Assembly: GCA_937873515.1 (NCBI GenBank)
Contig: CALMYB010000007.1
Span: 124,001-188,000 of the forward strand
DNA: 64,000 nt
Direction: 5' to 3'
Source of the DNA: an uncultured Acidobacteriota bacterium
GTDB taxonomy: Bacteria > Acidobacteriota > Blastocatellia > Pyrinomonadales > Pyrinomonadaceae
Shown: in pieces, positions 17,089-27,470 of the stretch
Position numbering within the stretch: position 1 is the first letter of the stretch
Layout of the letters: every line of letters begins with the position of its first letter
Notes under the pieces: model-generated
What the model saw: only the letters and a program-made list of their open reading frames with translations
What the model was told of the DNA's origin: nothing
The model's database searches: none
Made by a program: the position numbers and the translations under genes

Positions 17089-17895
17089 TTAAGTTGCCGC
17101 ATCCGGCGGATCTGCCGCCTTTTTTACCATTGTCAGTCGGTTGCCGCGGTCGTTGTATTTGACCTCGTCCATTATGTTGTAGATGAAAAGGACGCCGCGG
17201 CCGCTGGTCTTGAAGAGGTTTTCAGGGTCGAGCGGGTCGGGAATGGAGTTCACGTCAAAGCCGTCGCCTTGATCCTCGATAGTGAATTTTGCCTCAAGCG
17301 GCGAGATCTCGGCCACGATACGGACAGTCTTTGTTGTGTCGAATTTGTTGCCGTGCTTTACGGCGTTCACAAAGGCCTCGTCGAGGGCGACGAAAAGATT
17401 AGACTGCTCGGGCTTAACAACGCCGAGCATCTCGACACGCTTCATCAAGTATTCGAGGACGATGTGCATCAGCGAGATAACGCTCGGCAGTTCGAATTCA
17501 ATATGCTCGATGAGATGCTGCACATCATCTTCTTTATCGACAAAGCGGATCTTGTAATCGAGTACGGTCGCTACGATCTGACGGAGTTCTTCCTCGACGA
17601 ATTCTTCCTGGCGATACATCGCCGCACATAGTTTGAAGGCCTTTAGCTTGTCATGCTCGTCAATGAGCGAGATGTGCGGAAGGCACGTATCCATACCTTC
17701 GCAAGGAGCAAGATCGGCGGCGGACTCAACATCAAGGTCAGAAATAACAATATCAAAGCTGTCCAAGTGGCCCAGACTGATCGCGTCTGCACGGCTCTCA
17801 AGAATGCGAACCTCGTGGCCAACATGCGAAAAGACCTCGCCGAGAGCACTCGCGAGATCGTCGTGGTCGTCGATGATAAGTATCCGTCGCTGCAT
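17089..17895 (-). CDS. Receiver domain fused to anti-sigma-type histidine-kinase-like ATPase
   Basis: Residues 1-~110 form a response regulator receiver (RRILIIDDHDDLASAL with the acidic pair, and DIVISDLDVES with the phospho-acceptor Asp). The rest is a HATPase_c_2 domain of the RsbW type: ALDEAFVNAVKHGNK (N box), EDQGDGFD (G1) and SGRGVLFIYNIMDEV (G2). RsbW-like ATPases phosphorylate anti-anti-sigma factors and hold sigma factors, so this protein may link phosphorelay input to a partner-switching system. No sigma factor or anti-anti-sigma gene is adjacent. ATG 17895 is chosen over an upstream TTG. It is the first gene of the tight group running to 14506. Confidence 0.85.
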   Translation of the reverse strand: MQRRILIIDDHDDLASALGEVFSHVGHEVRILESRADAISLGHLDSFDIVISDLDVESAADLAPCEGMDTCLPHISLIDEHDKLKAFKLCAAMYRQEEFVEEELRQIVATVLDYKIRFVDKEDDVQHLIEHIEFELPSVISLMHIVLEYLMKRVEMLGVVKPEQSNLFVALDEAFVNAVKHGNKFDTTKTVRIVAEISPLEAKFTIEDQGDGFDVNSIPDPLDPENLFKTSGRGVLFIYNIMDEVKYNDRGNRLTMVKKAADPPDAAT

Positions 17896-17949
17896 AAAGA
17901 TCAAGGAGCGTAGGGCGAGACCCCGCAGGGAAGCTCAGGCAATAATGCT

Positions 17950-18924
17950 TTACGTTGCTTCGAGCACCCTTGTTGCAGATTTTAGCGTAACCGCCTGCGG
18001 CGACAAAGTGTTTGCGGCGAGCATTACGAAGCTGATCCAAATTAGATCCGCAAGGAGCAAATGCCCGATCTGCATGAGGATCGGCATGTGAGTCAGCAAA
18101 GTAAGGGATCCAAAGAAGAATTGGACGATGGCGAGCCAAGCCAGTATCTTTGCCCAACGCGCCACATTCTGATCCTTGGAAAAGGCTCGTTTGAACCAAT
18201 CGGCCGCAAAAATGAGGAAAATGATCGTCCCGATCGAGATCAGCGGATGGAGCGGACGAAGGAGAACGAGAACGTTCGAATCTGATGAAAAATCCTGCTC
18301 TAGGCCGCCAAGCAAACTCTTGCTCGGAAAAAGCATATTTGCGAGAGCAGCGACCGAACCGCTCGTTCCGACCACGAGTATTCCCGTAAGGCACAGGCCG
18401 AGCATCAACAGCGGCTTTGTTCCGACACTAAAGCTTAACTGTGAGCCACCTGCCGCTCGGCGGGCTGCAAGGGCAAGAAAGCCGAGCAAGATGAACGTAT
18501 TTATCAGGTGTCCCGCCATCCAAAAAGGACGTGCGGCCGTCAGATTCTCCGCTGTGTTGCCGGTAAGCACCAGGCCGGCGCCGACAAGGGCTTCGGTAAT
18601 AACAAAGAACATTCCGCCGGCCGTCAAAAAGAATGTCGAGCGTGCCTGCTCGGTCCGGTTCTGTCGCCAAAGCACCAACGCCCACACGAAAAGCGCGAGT
18701 ACCACAATGCCGTCTATCGCACTCATCATTCGATGCGAATACTCGATCACGGCCTTCAATTCCGGCGCGCTCGGAATGACCTCGCCGTTACAGGTAAGCC
18801 AATGCTGGCCGCATCCGTCGCCCGATTTCGACGCACGCAAAAAGACGCCCCACAGAATGACAAGGACGTTGTATCCGAGCGTAAACCACGCGTATCGAAC
18901 AAATGCTAAGGGCGAGCGCTCCAT
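17950..18924 (-). CDS. ctaA: Heme A synthase, CtaA/Cox15 family
   Basis: The 324-residue polytopic membrane protein hydroxylates heme O to heme A for aa3-type cytochrome oxidase. The N-terminal helix contains GVFLRASKSGDGCGQHWLTC with the paired cysteines known in this family. Two conserved histidine helices are visible (AVIEYSHRMMSAIDG and WMAGHLINTFILLG), and more histidines follow in the second half (LLRPLHPLISIG and LLTHMPILMQIGHLL). About eight transmembrane segments can be counted. ATG 18924 is preceded by TAGGA. The usual partners (ctaB, cox genes) are not in the window. Confidence 0.9.
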   Translation of the reverse strand: MERSPLAFVRYAWFTLGYNVLVILWGVFLRASKSGDGCGQHWLTCNGEVIPSAPELKAVIEYSHRMMSAIDGIVVLALFVWALVLWRQNRTEQARSTFFLTAGGMFFVITEALVGAGLVLTGNTAENLTAARPFWMAGHLINTFILLGFLALAARRAAGGSQLSFSVGTKPLLMLGLCLTGILVVGTSGSVAALANMLFPSKSLLGGLEQDFSSDSNVLVLLRPLHPLISIGTIIFLIFAADWFKRAFSKDQNVARWAKILAWLAIVQFFFGSLTLLTHMPILMQIGHLLLADLIWISFVMLAANTLSPQAVTLKSATRVLEAT

Positions 18925-19001
18925 TTCCTAACGTTAAATTTATCACGCCGCCTCGCTTGATACGAAAGTTGCGATAGAATTCCCTTAGGTGCCGACATCT
19001 G

Positions 19002-19772
19002 ATGCTGAAGGAAAGGATAGACATTCTGCTTACCGAACGCGGCCTTGCCGATTCGCGGACGAAGGCTCAGGCCCTTGTGATGGCAGGCGTCGTGCTCGCA
19101 AACGACCGAAGGGTCGAAAAGCCGTCTGAAAAGGTCGCCTCCGACGCCGTCATCCGTCTTAAAGAGGCTGCAAGTATGCGTTATGTCGGCCGCGGCGGAT
19201 TGAAACTCGAGGCAGCACTCACGCACTTTGAGATCGAACCAAAAGGCTGGAATTGCCTTGATATCGGCTCTTCGACCGGCGGATTTACCGATTGTCTTTT
19301 GCAGAATGGAGCGTCGAGGGTAGTTGCTGTGGACAGCGGGACGAATCAGCTGGATTGGAGCCTTCGCAGCGACGAACGTGTCTCCGTGTTCGAGAATACC
19401 AATGCCCGCAGTCTCACTCTCTCGGATATCGGCGGAAAGGCATTCGACCTGATCGTTATGGACGTGTCGTTCATCTCGGCGACAAAGATCCTTCCAGTCT
19501 TCCCGCGGCTGCTAAAGCCGGGCGGACAAGCGATCGTACTCATAAAACCGCAATTCGAGGTCGGAAGGGGCGAGGTCGGCAAAGGCGGTATCGTGCGCGA
19601 AGCCGACAAGCACGAGCGGGTCGTTAATAAGGTGAATTCGTTCGCTGTCGGCCTTGGGCTACGGACAGTCGGGGTAATGCCGTCGCCGATACTCGGTGCG
19701 GAGGGAAACAAGGAGTTTCTTGCCTGCTATCGGATTAAAACTCGCGAGGCAGCTGCAGATCAGAGCAGATAA
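19002..19772 (+). CDS. tlyA: TlyA-family rRNA 2'-O-methyltransferase
   Basis: The 256-residue protein has an N-terminal S4 RNA-binding domain (ERIDILLTERGLADSRTKAQ, VLANDRRVEKPSEKV) and an FtsJ-like Rossmann methyltransferase domain with the SAM loop CLDIGSSTGGFTDCLLQ near residue 87 and the catalytic-region strand DLIVMDVSFISATKI. TlyA methylates 2'-hydroxyls in 16S and 23S rRNA and governs capreomycin sensitivity; older annotations call it hemolysin. The final 13 bases overlap the convergent ArsR gene. Confidence 0.92.
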   Translation: MLKERIDILLTERGLADSRTKAQALVMAGVVLANDRRVEKPSEKVASDAVIRLKEAASMRYVGRGGLKLEAALTHFEIEPKGWNCLDIGSSTGGFTDCLLQNGASRVVAVDSGTNQLDWSLRSDERVSVFENTNARSLTLSDIGGKAFDLIVMDVSFISATKILPVFPRLLKPGGQAIVLIKPQFEVGRGEVGKGGIVREADKHERVVNKVNSFAVGLGLRTVGVMPSPILGAEGNKEFLACYRIKTREAAADQSR

Positions 19773-20137
19773 ACAGGAAGTTCAGGATCATCGATATATG
19801 TGGATATCCGGATGTGTTCTGTCGAAGGAACCGGTTCGGCGTTCGGTCTCTGCGGCGGGTGGTGTCCGACGATCGCCGAAAGGATGACATTTGTCGGCTC
19901 GGACGCCTCGTTAATGCGGTAGTAGATGTGTTTCCCATCGCGGCGCGTCGTTACCACATCGTGTTCGCGTAAGAACGCGAGATGCCGAGAGACCTTGGGC
20001 TGACTTTCGCCCAGCTGCTCAGCCAGGTAGCCGACGGACCGTTCGTAGGCTGCCAACAAACGAAGTAGCCTAAGCCGTGTAGGATCCGAAAGGCTAAGGA
20101 AAAGGGAACAAAGTGCATCATCGTTGCTGCTTGTCAT
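19760..20137 (-). CDS. ArsR-family transcriptional regulator
   Basis: The 125-residue protein is a winged helix of the ArsR/SmtB type: LFLSLSDPTRLRLLRLLAAYERSVGYLAEQLG, the recognition helix QPKVSRHLAFLREH, and the wing VTTRRDGKHIYYRI. The metal-binding ELCVCDL motif of the arsenic and zinc sensors is absent (ERSVGYL instead), so a small-molecule signal is more likely. The gene is divergent from a trans-sulfuration PLP enzyme, with a long inverted repeat between them, which suggests that it controls that enzyme and itself in response to a sulfur amino acid metabolite. ArsR regulators of this kind (for example SahR) are known; the ligand here is inferred. Confidence 0.85.
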   Translation of the reverse strand: MTSSNDDALCSLFLSLSDPTRLRLLRLLAAYERSVGYLAEQLGESQPKVSRHLAFLREHDVVTTRRDGKHIYYRINEASEPTNVILSAIVGHHPPQRPNAEPVPSTEHIRISTYIDDPELPVYLL

Positions 20138-20151
20138 TGGCGTTGAGCCTC

Positions 20152-20190
20152 CATTTCACACACATATTACGTTAGGCATATGTGTGAATG
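20152..20190. promoter_or_regulatory. Inverted repeat, likely ArsR operator
   Basis: The divergent intergenic region holds two arms, CATTTCACACACATAT and ATATGTGTGAATG, that are reverse complements apart from a two-base and a one-base insertion in the left arm. They lie 15 bases upstream of the ArsR start and 21 bases upstream of the PLP enzyme start, a position suited to repression of both genes. Confidence 0.6.
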
Positions 20191-20210
20191 CAACTAGAAT
20201 ATTCATTGCT

Positions 20211-21395
20211 ATGAAAGATATCTCAATATTCACAAAAGCAGTTTATGCGGGATTGGATCGAAAAGAAAATCACGGAGCACTCTCCGTTCCTGTATATAAC
20301 GCGTCTGTCTTCGCATTTTCGAACGCGAACGAAGCCGCTGAGATACACAACGAGATCAAGCCCGGATTCTATTACGGAAGGATCGGGAACCCGACTACGG
20401 CCGCACTCGAGAAGGCTATCGCGGAGCTTGAGAATGCCGGTGAAGGGCTGGCCTTTGCCTCAGGGATGGCAGCGATCTCGGCCGCGATCCTGACCAATGT
20501 GAAGACGGGCGAGAGCCTTGTTGCACCGAGGTCAGGATATTCGACAACTCAGCATCTGCTGAGCTTTCTGCAGTCCGAGTTCGGTGTCGAGACCATCTTT
20601 GTTGATGCCGCTGACGCGTCTGCGTACGAGAATGCGGCCAAGAGCAACACCAAGCTCTTTCTGCTCGAGACACCATCAAACCCGATACTTCAGATAACGG
20701 ACCTGGCCGCCGTGGCCGAGGCGGCAAGGCGCCGCGGAATCGTTACGCTCGCCGACAATACATTTGCTACGCCTTTTAACCAGCGGCCGCTCGATCTTGG
20801 GATTGATATCGTTGCTCACAGTGCAACAAAGTATATTGGCGGGCACAGTGACCTGACGGCCGGGCTTTTGGCTGGAAGGTCGGATCTGATGGAAGCGGCT
20901 CGGCAGAAAGGTGCTCGACTCTTTGGCGGAAACATAGCCCCCCAAGTTGCCTGGCTTGCCCTACGCGGGATAAGAACGTTCGCCCTAAGGATGGAGAGGC
21001 ATAATTCTAACGCATATGCTATAGCGGATATGTTGGAGAGCGACGAACGCGTAAGAAAGGTCCATTATCCCGGCCTCGCCTCCCATCGAAACCATGAGAT
21101 CGCGAAACGGCAGATGTCGCCGGGATTTGGCGGAATGATCTCGTTCGACCTTGGCACGATGGAACGCGGCCGCTCGTTCGTCAACTCGGTGAAACTGTGC
21201 TCATTGGCAACCTCGCTCGGCGGTGTCGAGTCGATAGTTCAACATTCGGCCTCGATGACCCATGCGACGCTGTCGCCTGAAGAACGAAAGGCGGCCGGCA
21301 TCGGCGACGGATTGATACGCTTCTCGGTCGGGGTCGAGGGTCTCGAGGATATCAGGTCTGACATCCGGTCCGCTTTGGACGCGATCGACCTGTAA
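20211..21395 (+). CDS. Trans-sulfuration family PLP enzyme (cystathionine/methionine gamma-lyase type)
   Basis: From ATG 20211 the enzyme is 394 residues and belongs to the Cys/Met metabolism PLP family. It shows the N-terminal arm (TKAVYAGLDRKENHGALSVPVYNAS), the phosphate-binding YGRIGNPTTAALEKAIAELE, the FASGMAAISA segment, and the PLP lysine in IVAHSATKYIGGHSDLTAGLL. The C-terminal half has SLGGVESIVQHSASMTHATLS, which is typical of gamma-lyases and O-acylhomoserine sulfhydrylases. Whether it makes or degrades cystathionine or methionine cannot be decided from sequence. An ArsR regulator is divergent from it. Confidence 0.85.
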   Translation: MKDISIFTKAVYAGLDRKENHGALSVPVYNASVFAFSNANEAAEIHNEIKPGFYYGRIGNPTTAALEKAIAELENAGEGLAFASGMAAISAAILTNVKTGESLVAPRSGYSTTQHLLSFLQSEFGVETIFVDAADASAYENAAKSNTKLFLLETPSNPILQITDLAAVAEAARRRGIVTLADNTFATPFNQRPLDLGIDIVAHSATKYIGGHSDLTAGLLAGRSDLMEAARQKGARLFGGNIAPQVAWLALRGIRTFALRMERHNSNAYAIADMLESDERVRKVHYPGLASHRNHEIAKRQMSPGFGGMISFDLGTMERGRSFVNSVKLCSLATSLGGVESIVQHSASMTHATLSPEERKAAGIGDGLIRFSVGVEGLEDIRSDIRSALDAIDL

Positions 21396-21410
21396 ATGGC
21401 CCTGAGAGCA

Positions 21411-21437
21411 ACATATGCGGTATAGCGTATGTGAATG
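21411..21437. promoter_or_regulatory. Second operator-like palindrome after the PLP enzyme
   Basis: Bases 21411-21437 contain ACATATGC and GCGTATGTGAATG around a short centre. The right part resembles the ATATGTGTGAATG arm of the 20152-20190 repeat. It lies in the convergent gap between the PLP enzyme and the AAA+ gene. It could be an extra ArsR site or a chance similarity. Confidence 0.35.
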
Positions 21438-21510
21438 TAAGGGCCGAAAAATGGCGGCTTGTTTCGGAGCCGCCTACTGCCTGGTCGGAGAGAAGTCTAA
21501 AACTTAAAGG

Positions 21511-22728
21511 CTACGCTTCCTGCGTATCATCACCGTCCTTTGACCGGCTCATCTGCGGTGCTGCCGCTACCGACGGAATGGGGATTCCGACGCCATCGGC
21601 GCTTACGAGCGGTGTGAGGTCAATGTCCCGCTCTTCTTCCGGTTCGGCGATGATCATCTTGCCCGACTGCTTCGTAAAGATCAGTCCGGCCTTCTCGGCA
21701 TCAAAGTCGACCAACACCAGGTCGCCCGTTTCCACCTGTTCGGTCGCAACAAGATTCGAAAGCGGATATACGAGATAGCGTTCGATCGCACGCTTGAGGT
21801 GGCGTGCGCCGTACTTAAGGTCGATGCCTTCGTTGAGCAAGAACTCTTTCGCCTTCTCCGAGCACTCGAAGATGAACTTCGTGCCGGCCGATTCTGTGAT
21901 GCGGTCTTGGACGGCGGCGAGCTCGATGTCGAGGATCTGACGCAGATGATGTTCTTTCAAGCTTCGGAAGACTACGACCTTATCTATGCGGTTCATGAAC
22001 TCGGGCGAAAATTTTCGTTTCGCGGCCTCGAGCGCCGTCCGGTAGATCTTTGTGTCGATCTCGTTGTCTTCTTTCGCCTTGTCCTGTTTCGTCGGAGCAA
22101 AGCCGATGCCTCCGGAGATCATCTCGGACATTTCACGCGCACCGAGATTCGACGTCATTATGACAACGGTCTTTGAAAAATCTACGCGGCGATTATCGCC
22201 CAGCGTTAAGGTTGCCTTGTCCAGTATGCCGAGCAAAAGCTGCCAGAGCGAATCGGACGCCTTCTCGATCTCGTCAAAGAGGACGAAGGTGAGCTTATTC
22301 TCTTCCGTATGAGCCTTATCGATATTCTCCTGCGTGAGCATCGGCGAAGTTTCGCGATGGCCGAGATATCCCGGAGGCGAACCGATGAGCTTTGCGATCT
22401 CGTGAGAGTGTTGGAACTCAGCACAATCGATCTTTACGACGGCGTGCGGATCGTTGAAGAGCACTTCCGCCGCAGCCTCGACGACGCGCGTTTTACCGGA
22501 ACCTGTCGGCCCCAAGAAAAGCATAGTGCCGATCGGCCTCGACGGGTTATTCATTCCGGCGAGATAGATCTGGAAAAGCCCGCTCATACGCCTTACAGCC
22601 CTTTCCTGGCCCACGATAAGACGTGAGAGGCGATCCTCGAAGTCCGCAGCTTTCGGACTCTTGCGATCGGGGTCAAGTAAGACGCCCTTTTCCTCCGTGT
22701 TCTTCTTTTTGGCTGCTTCCTTGTTCAT
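21511..22728 (-). CDS. AAA+ ATPase, single ClpA/B D2-like module
   Basis: The 405-residue protein is a stand-alone ClpB/ClpA second-module ATPase (AAA_2 plus the C-terminal D2-small domain). Walker A is GPTGSGKT at residues 73-80, Walker B is VLFDEIEKA, sensor 1 is MTSNLGA, the arginine-finger region is FSPEFMNRIDKVVVF, and sensor 2 is KYGARHLKRAIE. There is no zinc-binding ClpX N-domain or Clp repeat domain. The pore loop reads GSPPGYLGHRE, of the ClpB type. The C-terminal ~60 residues are Glu/Asp/Pro-rich and unique. It is likely an unfoldase or remodelling factor, of unknown substrate. Confidence 0.85.
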   Translation of the reverse strand: MNKEAAKKKNTEEKGVLLDPDRKSPKAADFEDRLSRLIVGQERAVRRMSGLFQIYLAGMNNPSRPIGTMLFLGPTGSGKTRVVEAAAEVLFNDPHAVVKIDCAEFQHSHEIAKLIGSPPGYLGHRETSPMLTQENIDKAHTEENKLTFVLFDEIEKASDSLWQLLLGILDKATLTLGDNRRVDFSKTVVIMTSNLGAREMSEMISGGIGFAPTKQDKAKEDNEIDTKIYRTALEAAKRKFSPEFMNRIDKVVVFRSLKEHHLRQILDIELAAVQDRITESAGTKFIFECSEKAKEFLLNEGIDLKYGARHLKRAIERYLVYPLSNLVATEQVETGDLVLVDFDAEKAGLIFTKQSGKMIIAEPEEERDIDLTPLVSADGVGIPIPSVAAAPQMSRSKDGDDTQEA

Positions 22729-22793
22729 TTTGCTTTAGCTCCACAATGCCTGACCGGCTATAGAGGTCCGAAGTCCCTCACATTCCGCGAAAG

Positions 22794-22976
22794 TCATCTC
22801 ACTGCATCCGACGCGTGAGACGTTTCCGTCGTCTCTAAAGATGATTTCAATTTGTAATTAGTTTGCTGAATCTCGCAGAGCGGGCACCCCACGCGATCAA
22901 AAGAGTTTTGTGAAGCAGGCATGAAGACCCGCTCCATTCCTAGAATTACCATACAACCTAAAATCAGCGCAAGCAT
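22794..22976 (-). CDS. Possible small exported peptide
   Basis: A 60-residue frame starts with a hydrophobic segment (MLALILGCMVILGM) and contains a CPLC motif near residue 31. There is no ribosome binding site. It is the only candidate gene in the 305-base gap between the AAA+ gene and the inositol phosphate synthase, and it could equally be non-coding. Confidence 0.25.
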   Translation of the reverse strand: MLALILGCMVILGMERVFMPASQNSFDRVGCPLCEIQQTNYKLKSSLETTETSHASDAVR

Positions 22977-23033
22977 CTTGCGTGATTTTTGTGGAAAAGG
23001 GAGAGTGATAGTTCTATAGCGGACCGATCCGCA

Positions 23034-24350
<1,317 letters not shown>

Positions 24351-24437
24351 GAATATCTCCTAACCGTCTAAAAAAATGATATAGCTCGCAAAAACGTAAG
24401 GCAAGGCAGGCAAACTAAAACACCCTGCAAAGGAACG

Positions 24438-26045
24438 CTAGCGTGAGCGATACACGCGGAAATCGACCTCTTCAAAGATGTTGTCGCGGTCCGCGATCTC
24501 GTCAAAAAGTTCGTTGTCGATGTTTCCGGATTCGATCATATCGGCGAGCAAATTGAACCGCTGGATGTGTGACTCGAATCGGCGCGTGGAATATTGCACG
24601 GTCGTGCCCTGATAGATCTGAAACGCCCAGTCCGAGGATTGGGCAAGCAGAAGTTCGCGTGCCATTTGGTCGAGTATCTGCGTTTGCTGCTCCGAGATAG
24701 ACGCGTCGTCGCCGAACCGATTCGCTAGTGCGGTCATTCGCTTTTCGGCATCGTGTTGGTACGGGTACATCCACGAATTTCCTTCGTTGAGCCAAACTTT
24801 GTAATACCCGGATTCTCCCCAAGACGATGCAATAGGTTCCTGAACTTGGATCGGCAGGTCGGAATCGAGAAAGTCGCCGGGCGTGATGCATCGGATGTCA
24901 TCCTGATCGAAATAAAGTTTCTTGAAGAAAAAATCGAGAAACTGCGGGCCCTCGTACCACCAATGTCCGTAGAGTTCGGCATCGTATGGTGAGACGACGA
25001 GCGGCGGATGGCCTTCGAAAGTTTCGCGAAGTTTCCTCGCCTGGTCGATCCGTTTGCCGATGAAATCCGCGGCGTCGCTTGCCGCCCGCTGTCGGGCGAG
25101 CGAAGGGATGTAGGGAAGCTTTCGATCCTGCGGCGTGCCCTTTGGTGAAATGCGGTGGTATTTTAGCCCCAAATGCCGGCGTCCGCCATCGGAATGAAGA
25201 TGCGGCAAAAGATATTCGAGCGGTGCGTCCCAGCCGATGTCTCGGTAAAATTCGCGATAGAGTTCGTTGCCGGGATAGCCGCTTTCCGCCGACCAGACCT
25301 GTTGGCTTGTATCGACGTCGCGTGCAAAGACCGCGACGCCATTCGGGCAAACGACCGGTGCATGAACGCCATATTTCGGGCGTGGATCGCCGTAAAGGAT
25401 CGCGTGTGTGTCGGAGACAAAGTATTCGATCCCGTGTGCCTTTAGAAGATTCTCAGCACCTTTCTCATACGCACATTCGGCGAGCCAAATGCCCCGCGGC
25501 TGGCGTCCAAAGTGCTTGCGGTAATTTTTGACCGCGATCTCGATCTGCGCATTCTTTGCTTCCGGCGTCGAGATCAGCGGCAAGAAGCCGTGGGTTGCGG
25601 CGCAGGTAATGATCTCGATGACGCCTTCATCGTTCAGCTCACGAAATGCGTTGAGTAGATTGCGGCCGTAGCGGTCATTCCACAACGCGTGCGACGCGGT
25701 GAGATTCTCAACATACATCTGAGCGACATCGTGAAACTCCGCGGCTTCGTCTCGAGTTCGTATTTCTTCCTTTTTCGCGAGCTCGATGAGGTTTTCGAGA
25801 TGGGCAGTGTATCGCGTCTGGAGCAGTTCGTCTGCCAGCATTTCGCAAAGCGGCGGCGAGATGTTTATGGCAAGACGCGGGCTCGCACCGCTTTCGTGAA
25901 GAGATTGGAATATGAAGATCAGCGGAAGATAGACCTCCGTGATCGCCTCGTAGAGCCAATCTTCTTCAAGGAATTCGGGATATTCCGGATGCCGCACAAA
26001 TGGAAGGTGCGCGTGCAGGATCAGGCTGAAATATCCAAGCGGCAT
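24438..26045 (-). CDS. GH57 alpha-glucan branching enzyme-like protein
   Basis: The 535-residue protein is a glycoside hydrolase family 57 enzyme with a C-terminal DUF1957-type region. The opening LILHAHLPFVRHPEYPEFLEEDWLYEA is characteristic of the 1,4-alpha-glucan branching enzyme subgroup. The nucleophile region reads WLAECAYEKGAE and the acid region SPYDAELYGHWWYEGPQFLDFF. Members build branches in glycogen, though some are reported to be mainly hydrolytic. The DUF4912 gene ends 12 bases upstream, so the two are probably co-transcribed. Confidence 0.88.
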   Translation of the reverse strand: MPLGYFSLILHAHLPFVRHPEYPEFLEEDWLYEAITEVYLPLIFIFQSLHESGASPRLAINISPPLCEMLADELLQTRYTAHLENLIELAKKEEIRTRDEAAEFHDVAQMYVENLTASHALWNDRYGRNLLNAFRELNDEGVIEIITCAATHGFLPLISTPEAKNAQIEIAVKNYRKHFGRQPRGIWLAECAYEKGAENLLKAHGIEYFVSDTHAILYGDPRPKYGVHAPVVCPNGVAVFARDVDTSQQVWSAESGYPGNELYREFYRDIGWDAPLEYLLPHLHSDGGRRHLGLKYHRISPKGTPQDRKLPYIPSLARQRAASDAADFIGKRIDQARKLRETFEGHPPLVVSPYDAELYGHWWYEGPQFLDFFFKKLYFDQDDIRCITPGDFLDSDLPIQVQEPIASSWGESGYYKVWLNEGNSWMYPYQHDAEKRMTALANRFGDDASISEQQTQILDQMARELLLAQSSDWAFQIYQGTTVQYSTRRFESHIQRFNLLADMIESGNIDNELFDEIADRDNIFEEVDFRVYRSR

Positions 26046-26057
26046 AAAATGCGAGCT

Positions 26058-27401
26058 TTAGCGAAGAGCGAAAGAACTCACCGGATTGTATCGCGGCGAA
26101 TACGCCGGCAAACGTCGGGCTCGCAGCCGCTTTGGAAAGTTCACGCGGCTGCCGCCAAGCGACGTGAATTCCGGTTCTTCCTCGGCCCAGTCGGTCTCGT
26201 CGACCTCAAAATGCTCAGAGAGAGCGGCCCGAGCAGCATCCGGTTCGAGATCTGTGCCGCTCGCGGATAGAAGGTTGAACAGGGCGCTCCCGACACGGTC
26301 TTTAAGCTGTTTGACCGGCGTCCCTGTCGCGAGAGAAAGCAGCGCATAACGAATGTCTTCCGGCGAGATGCCATTGAACGAGAGGTCTGTTTTCCCGATC
26401 AAGCCCGCTAACGCACGTTCGCTGCGATCCATTGCCCCGAAGTGGTCATCGCCGACCATCGCGACATCAAAGGCATCACGCTGAAAACCGGAAACGTCCA
26501 GCACTTGAGCGAATTTATTCGCCGAGATGCGCCAATCCGCGTCGCGTGCAGGCTGCAGGCTCGGGCCGCGTCGCGGCGTTGCGATCTGATTTGAATAGAC
26601 AACGCGAAAATACGGACGACTTGGCGAATAGAAACCGATCTCGGCCGTATATTTGCCATCGGGCTCGACCTCGAACCACCAATTGCCTTCGCGTTCGACA
26701 CGGTGCATCTCTTCAACGTCGCGAGCAAGATCTTTGAGCTTTAGGACAAGCATATAGCCCGCCGAACCGTGTTCACCGAAGGCCTTATGAAGCTGCTGCC
26801 AAGGGTCTTCGCGCAGCGACCAATAGAAATAGAGCTTGGTCGGTGACTGCATCAAGAGTCTTGCTCGATTCTGTCGTGGCCGTTTTGGAAGCTCGACGTC
26901 CGCGAGAATGTTGAACGCACGCGAACGTTCGACCTCGATCGGTGCTTCGGCAGCTAACGGTGCGACGATAGGTTCGGCGGCGGTGTCAATCGCGGGTTTC
27001 TTCTTCTGCGATTTTGATCTCTTAGCGGTCGCAGCCTTTGCCTTAACAGGCTTTTCGGTCTTCTTTGAAGCTGCGGCCTTCACAGGCTTCTTTGCGGCCG
27101 CGGCCTTCTTCACCTTTTGTAATGCCGGTGCCTCGGCAGCTTCGACCGTTTCCTGAACGATCTCCGGCGTGCGGTCTTTTGCTTTTATGACCTTGATCTT
27201 TCGGACCTGCTCGACGGTTTTTTCCGCCGTTTCAGCGAACGCGCCCTCGGCTTTTGCAGGCTTTGCGGCCTTTGCAACCCTTGGTTTACGCGGTGCAGCA
27301 GCCTTTTTGCGGGCTGCGGGTGCATCGACGATCGATTCAAACGGATCGACAGTAGTCAGCGCAGAAACTTCGGCTTTCGGTTTTTCGACTTTCTTCGACA
27401 T
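26058..27401 (-). CDS. DUF4912 protein with Lys/Ala-rich N-terminus
   Basis: Of the 447 residues, the first ~165 are a low-complexity Lys/Ala/Pro tail (AAARK, VKAAASKKTEKPVKAKAA), similar to histone H1-like or nucleic-acid-binding tails. Residues ~175-300 form the DUF4912 domain (LLMQSPTKLYFYWSLREDPW, then WWFEVEPDGKYTAEIGFYSP). The remaining part is helical and acidic. DUF4912 proteins often accompany GH57 branching enzymes, as here; their role is unknown. The basic tail could interact with polyanions or a polysaccharide. Confidence 0.8.
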   Translation of the reverse strand: MSKKVEKPKAEVSALTTVDPFESIVDAPAARKKAAAPRKPRVAKAAKPAKAEGAFAETAEKTVEQVRKIKVIKAKDRTPEIVQETVEAAEAPALQKVKKAAAAKKPVKAAASKKTEKPVKAKAATAKRSKSQKKKPAIDTAAEPIVAPLAAEAPIEVERSRAFNILADVELPKRPRQNRARLLMQSPTKLYFYWSLREDPWQQLHKAFGEHGSAGYMLVLKLKDLARDVEEMHRVEREGNWWFEVEPDGKYTAEIGFYSPSRPYFRVVYSNQIATPRRGPSLQPARDADWRISANKFAQVLDVSGFQRDAFDVAMVGDDHFGAMDRSERALAGLIGKTDLSFNGISPEDIRYALLSLATGTPVKQLKDRVGSALFNLLSASGTDLEPDAARAALSEHFEVDETDWAEEEPEFTSLGGSRVNFPKRLRARRLPAYSPRYNPVSSFALR

Positions 27402-27470
27402 ACGAACGACAAAAAAACAGTATGCGGTTCTTTACGCCGAGATTCAAGAAAGGTGCGGGATTTTGGGAAA

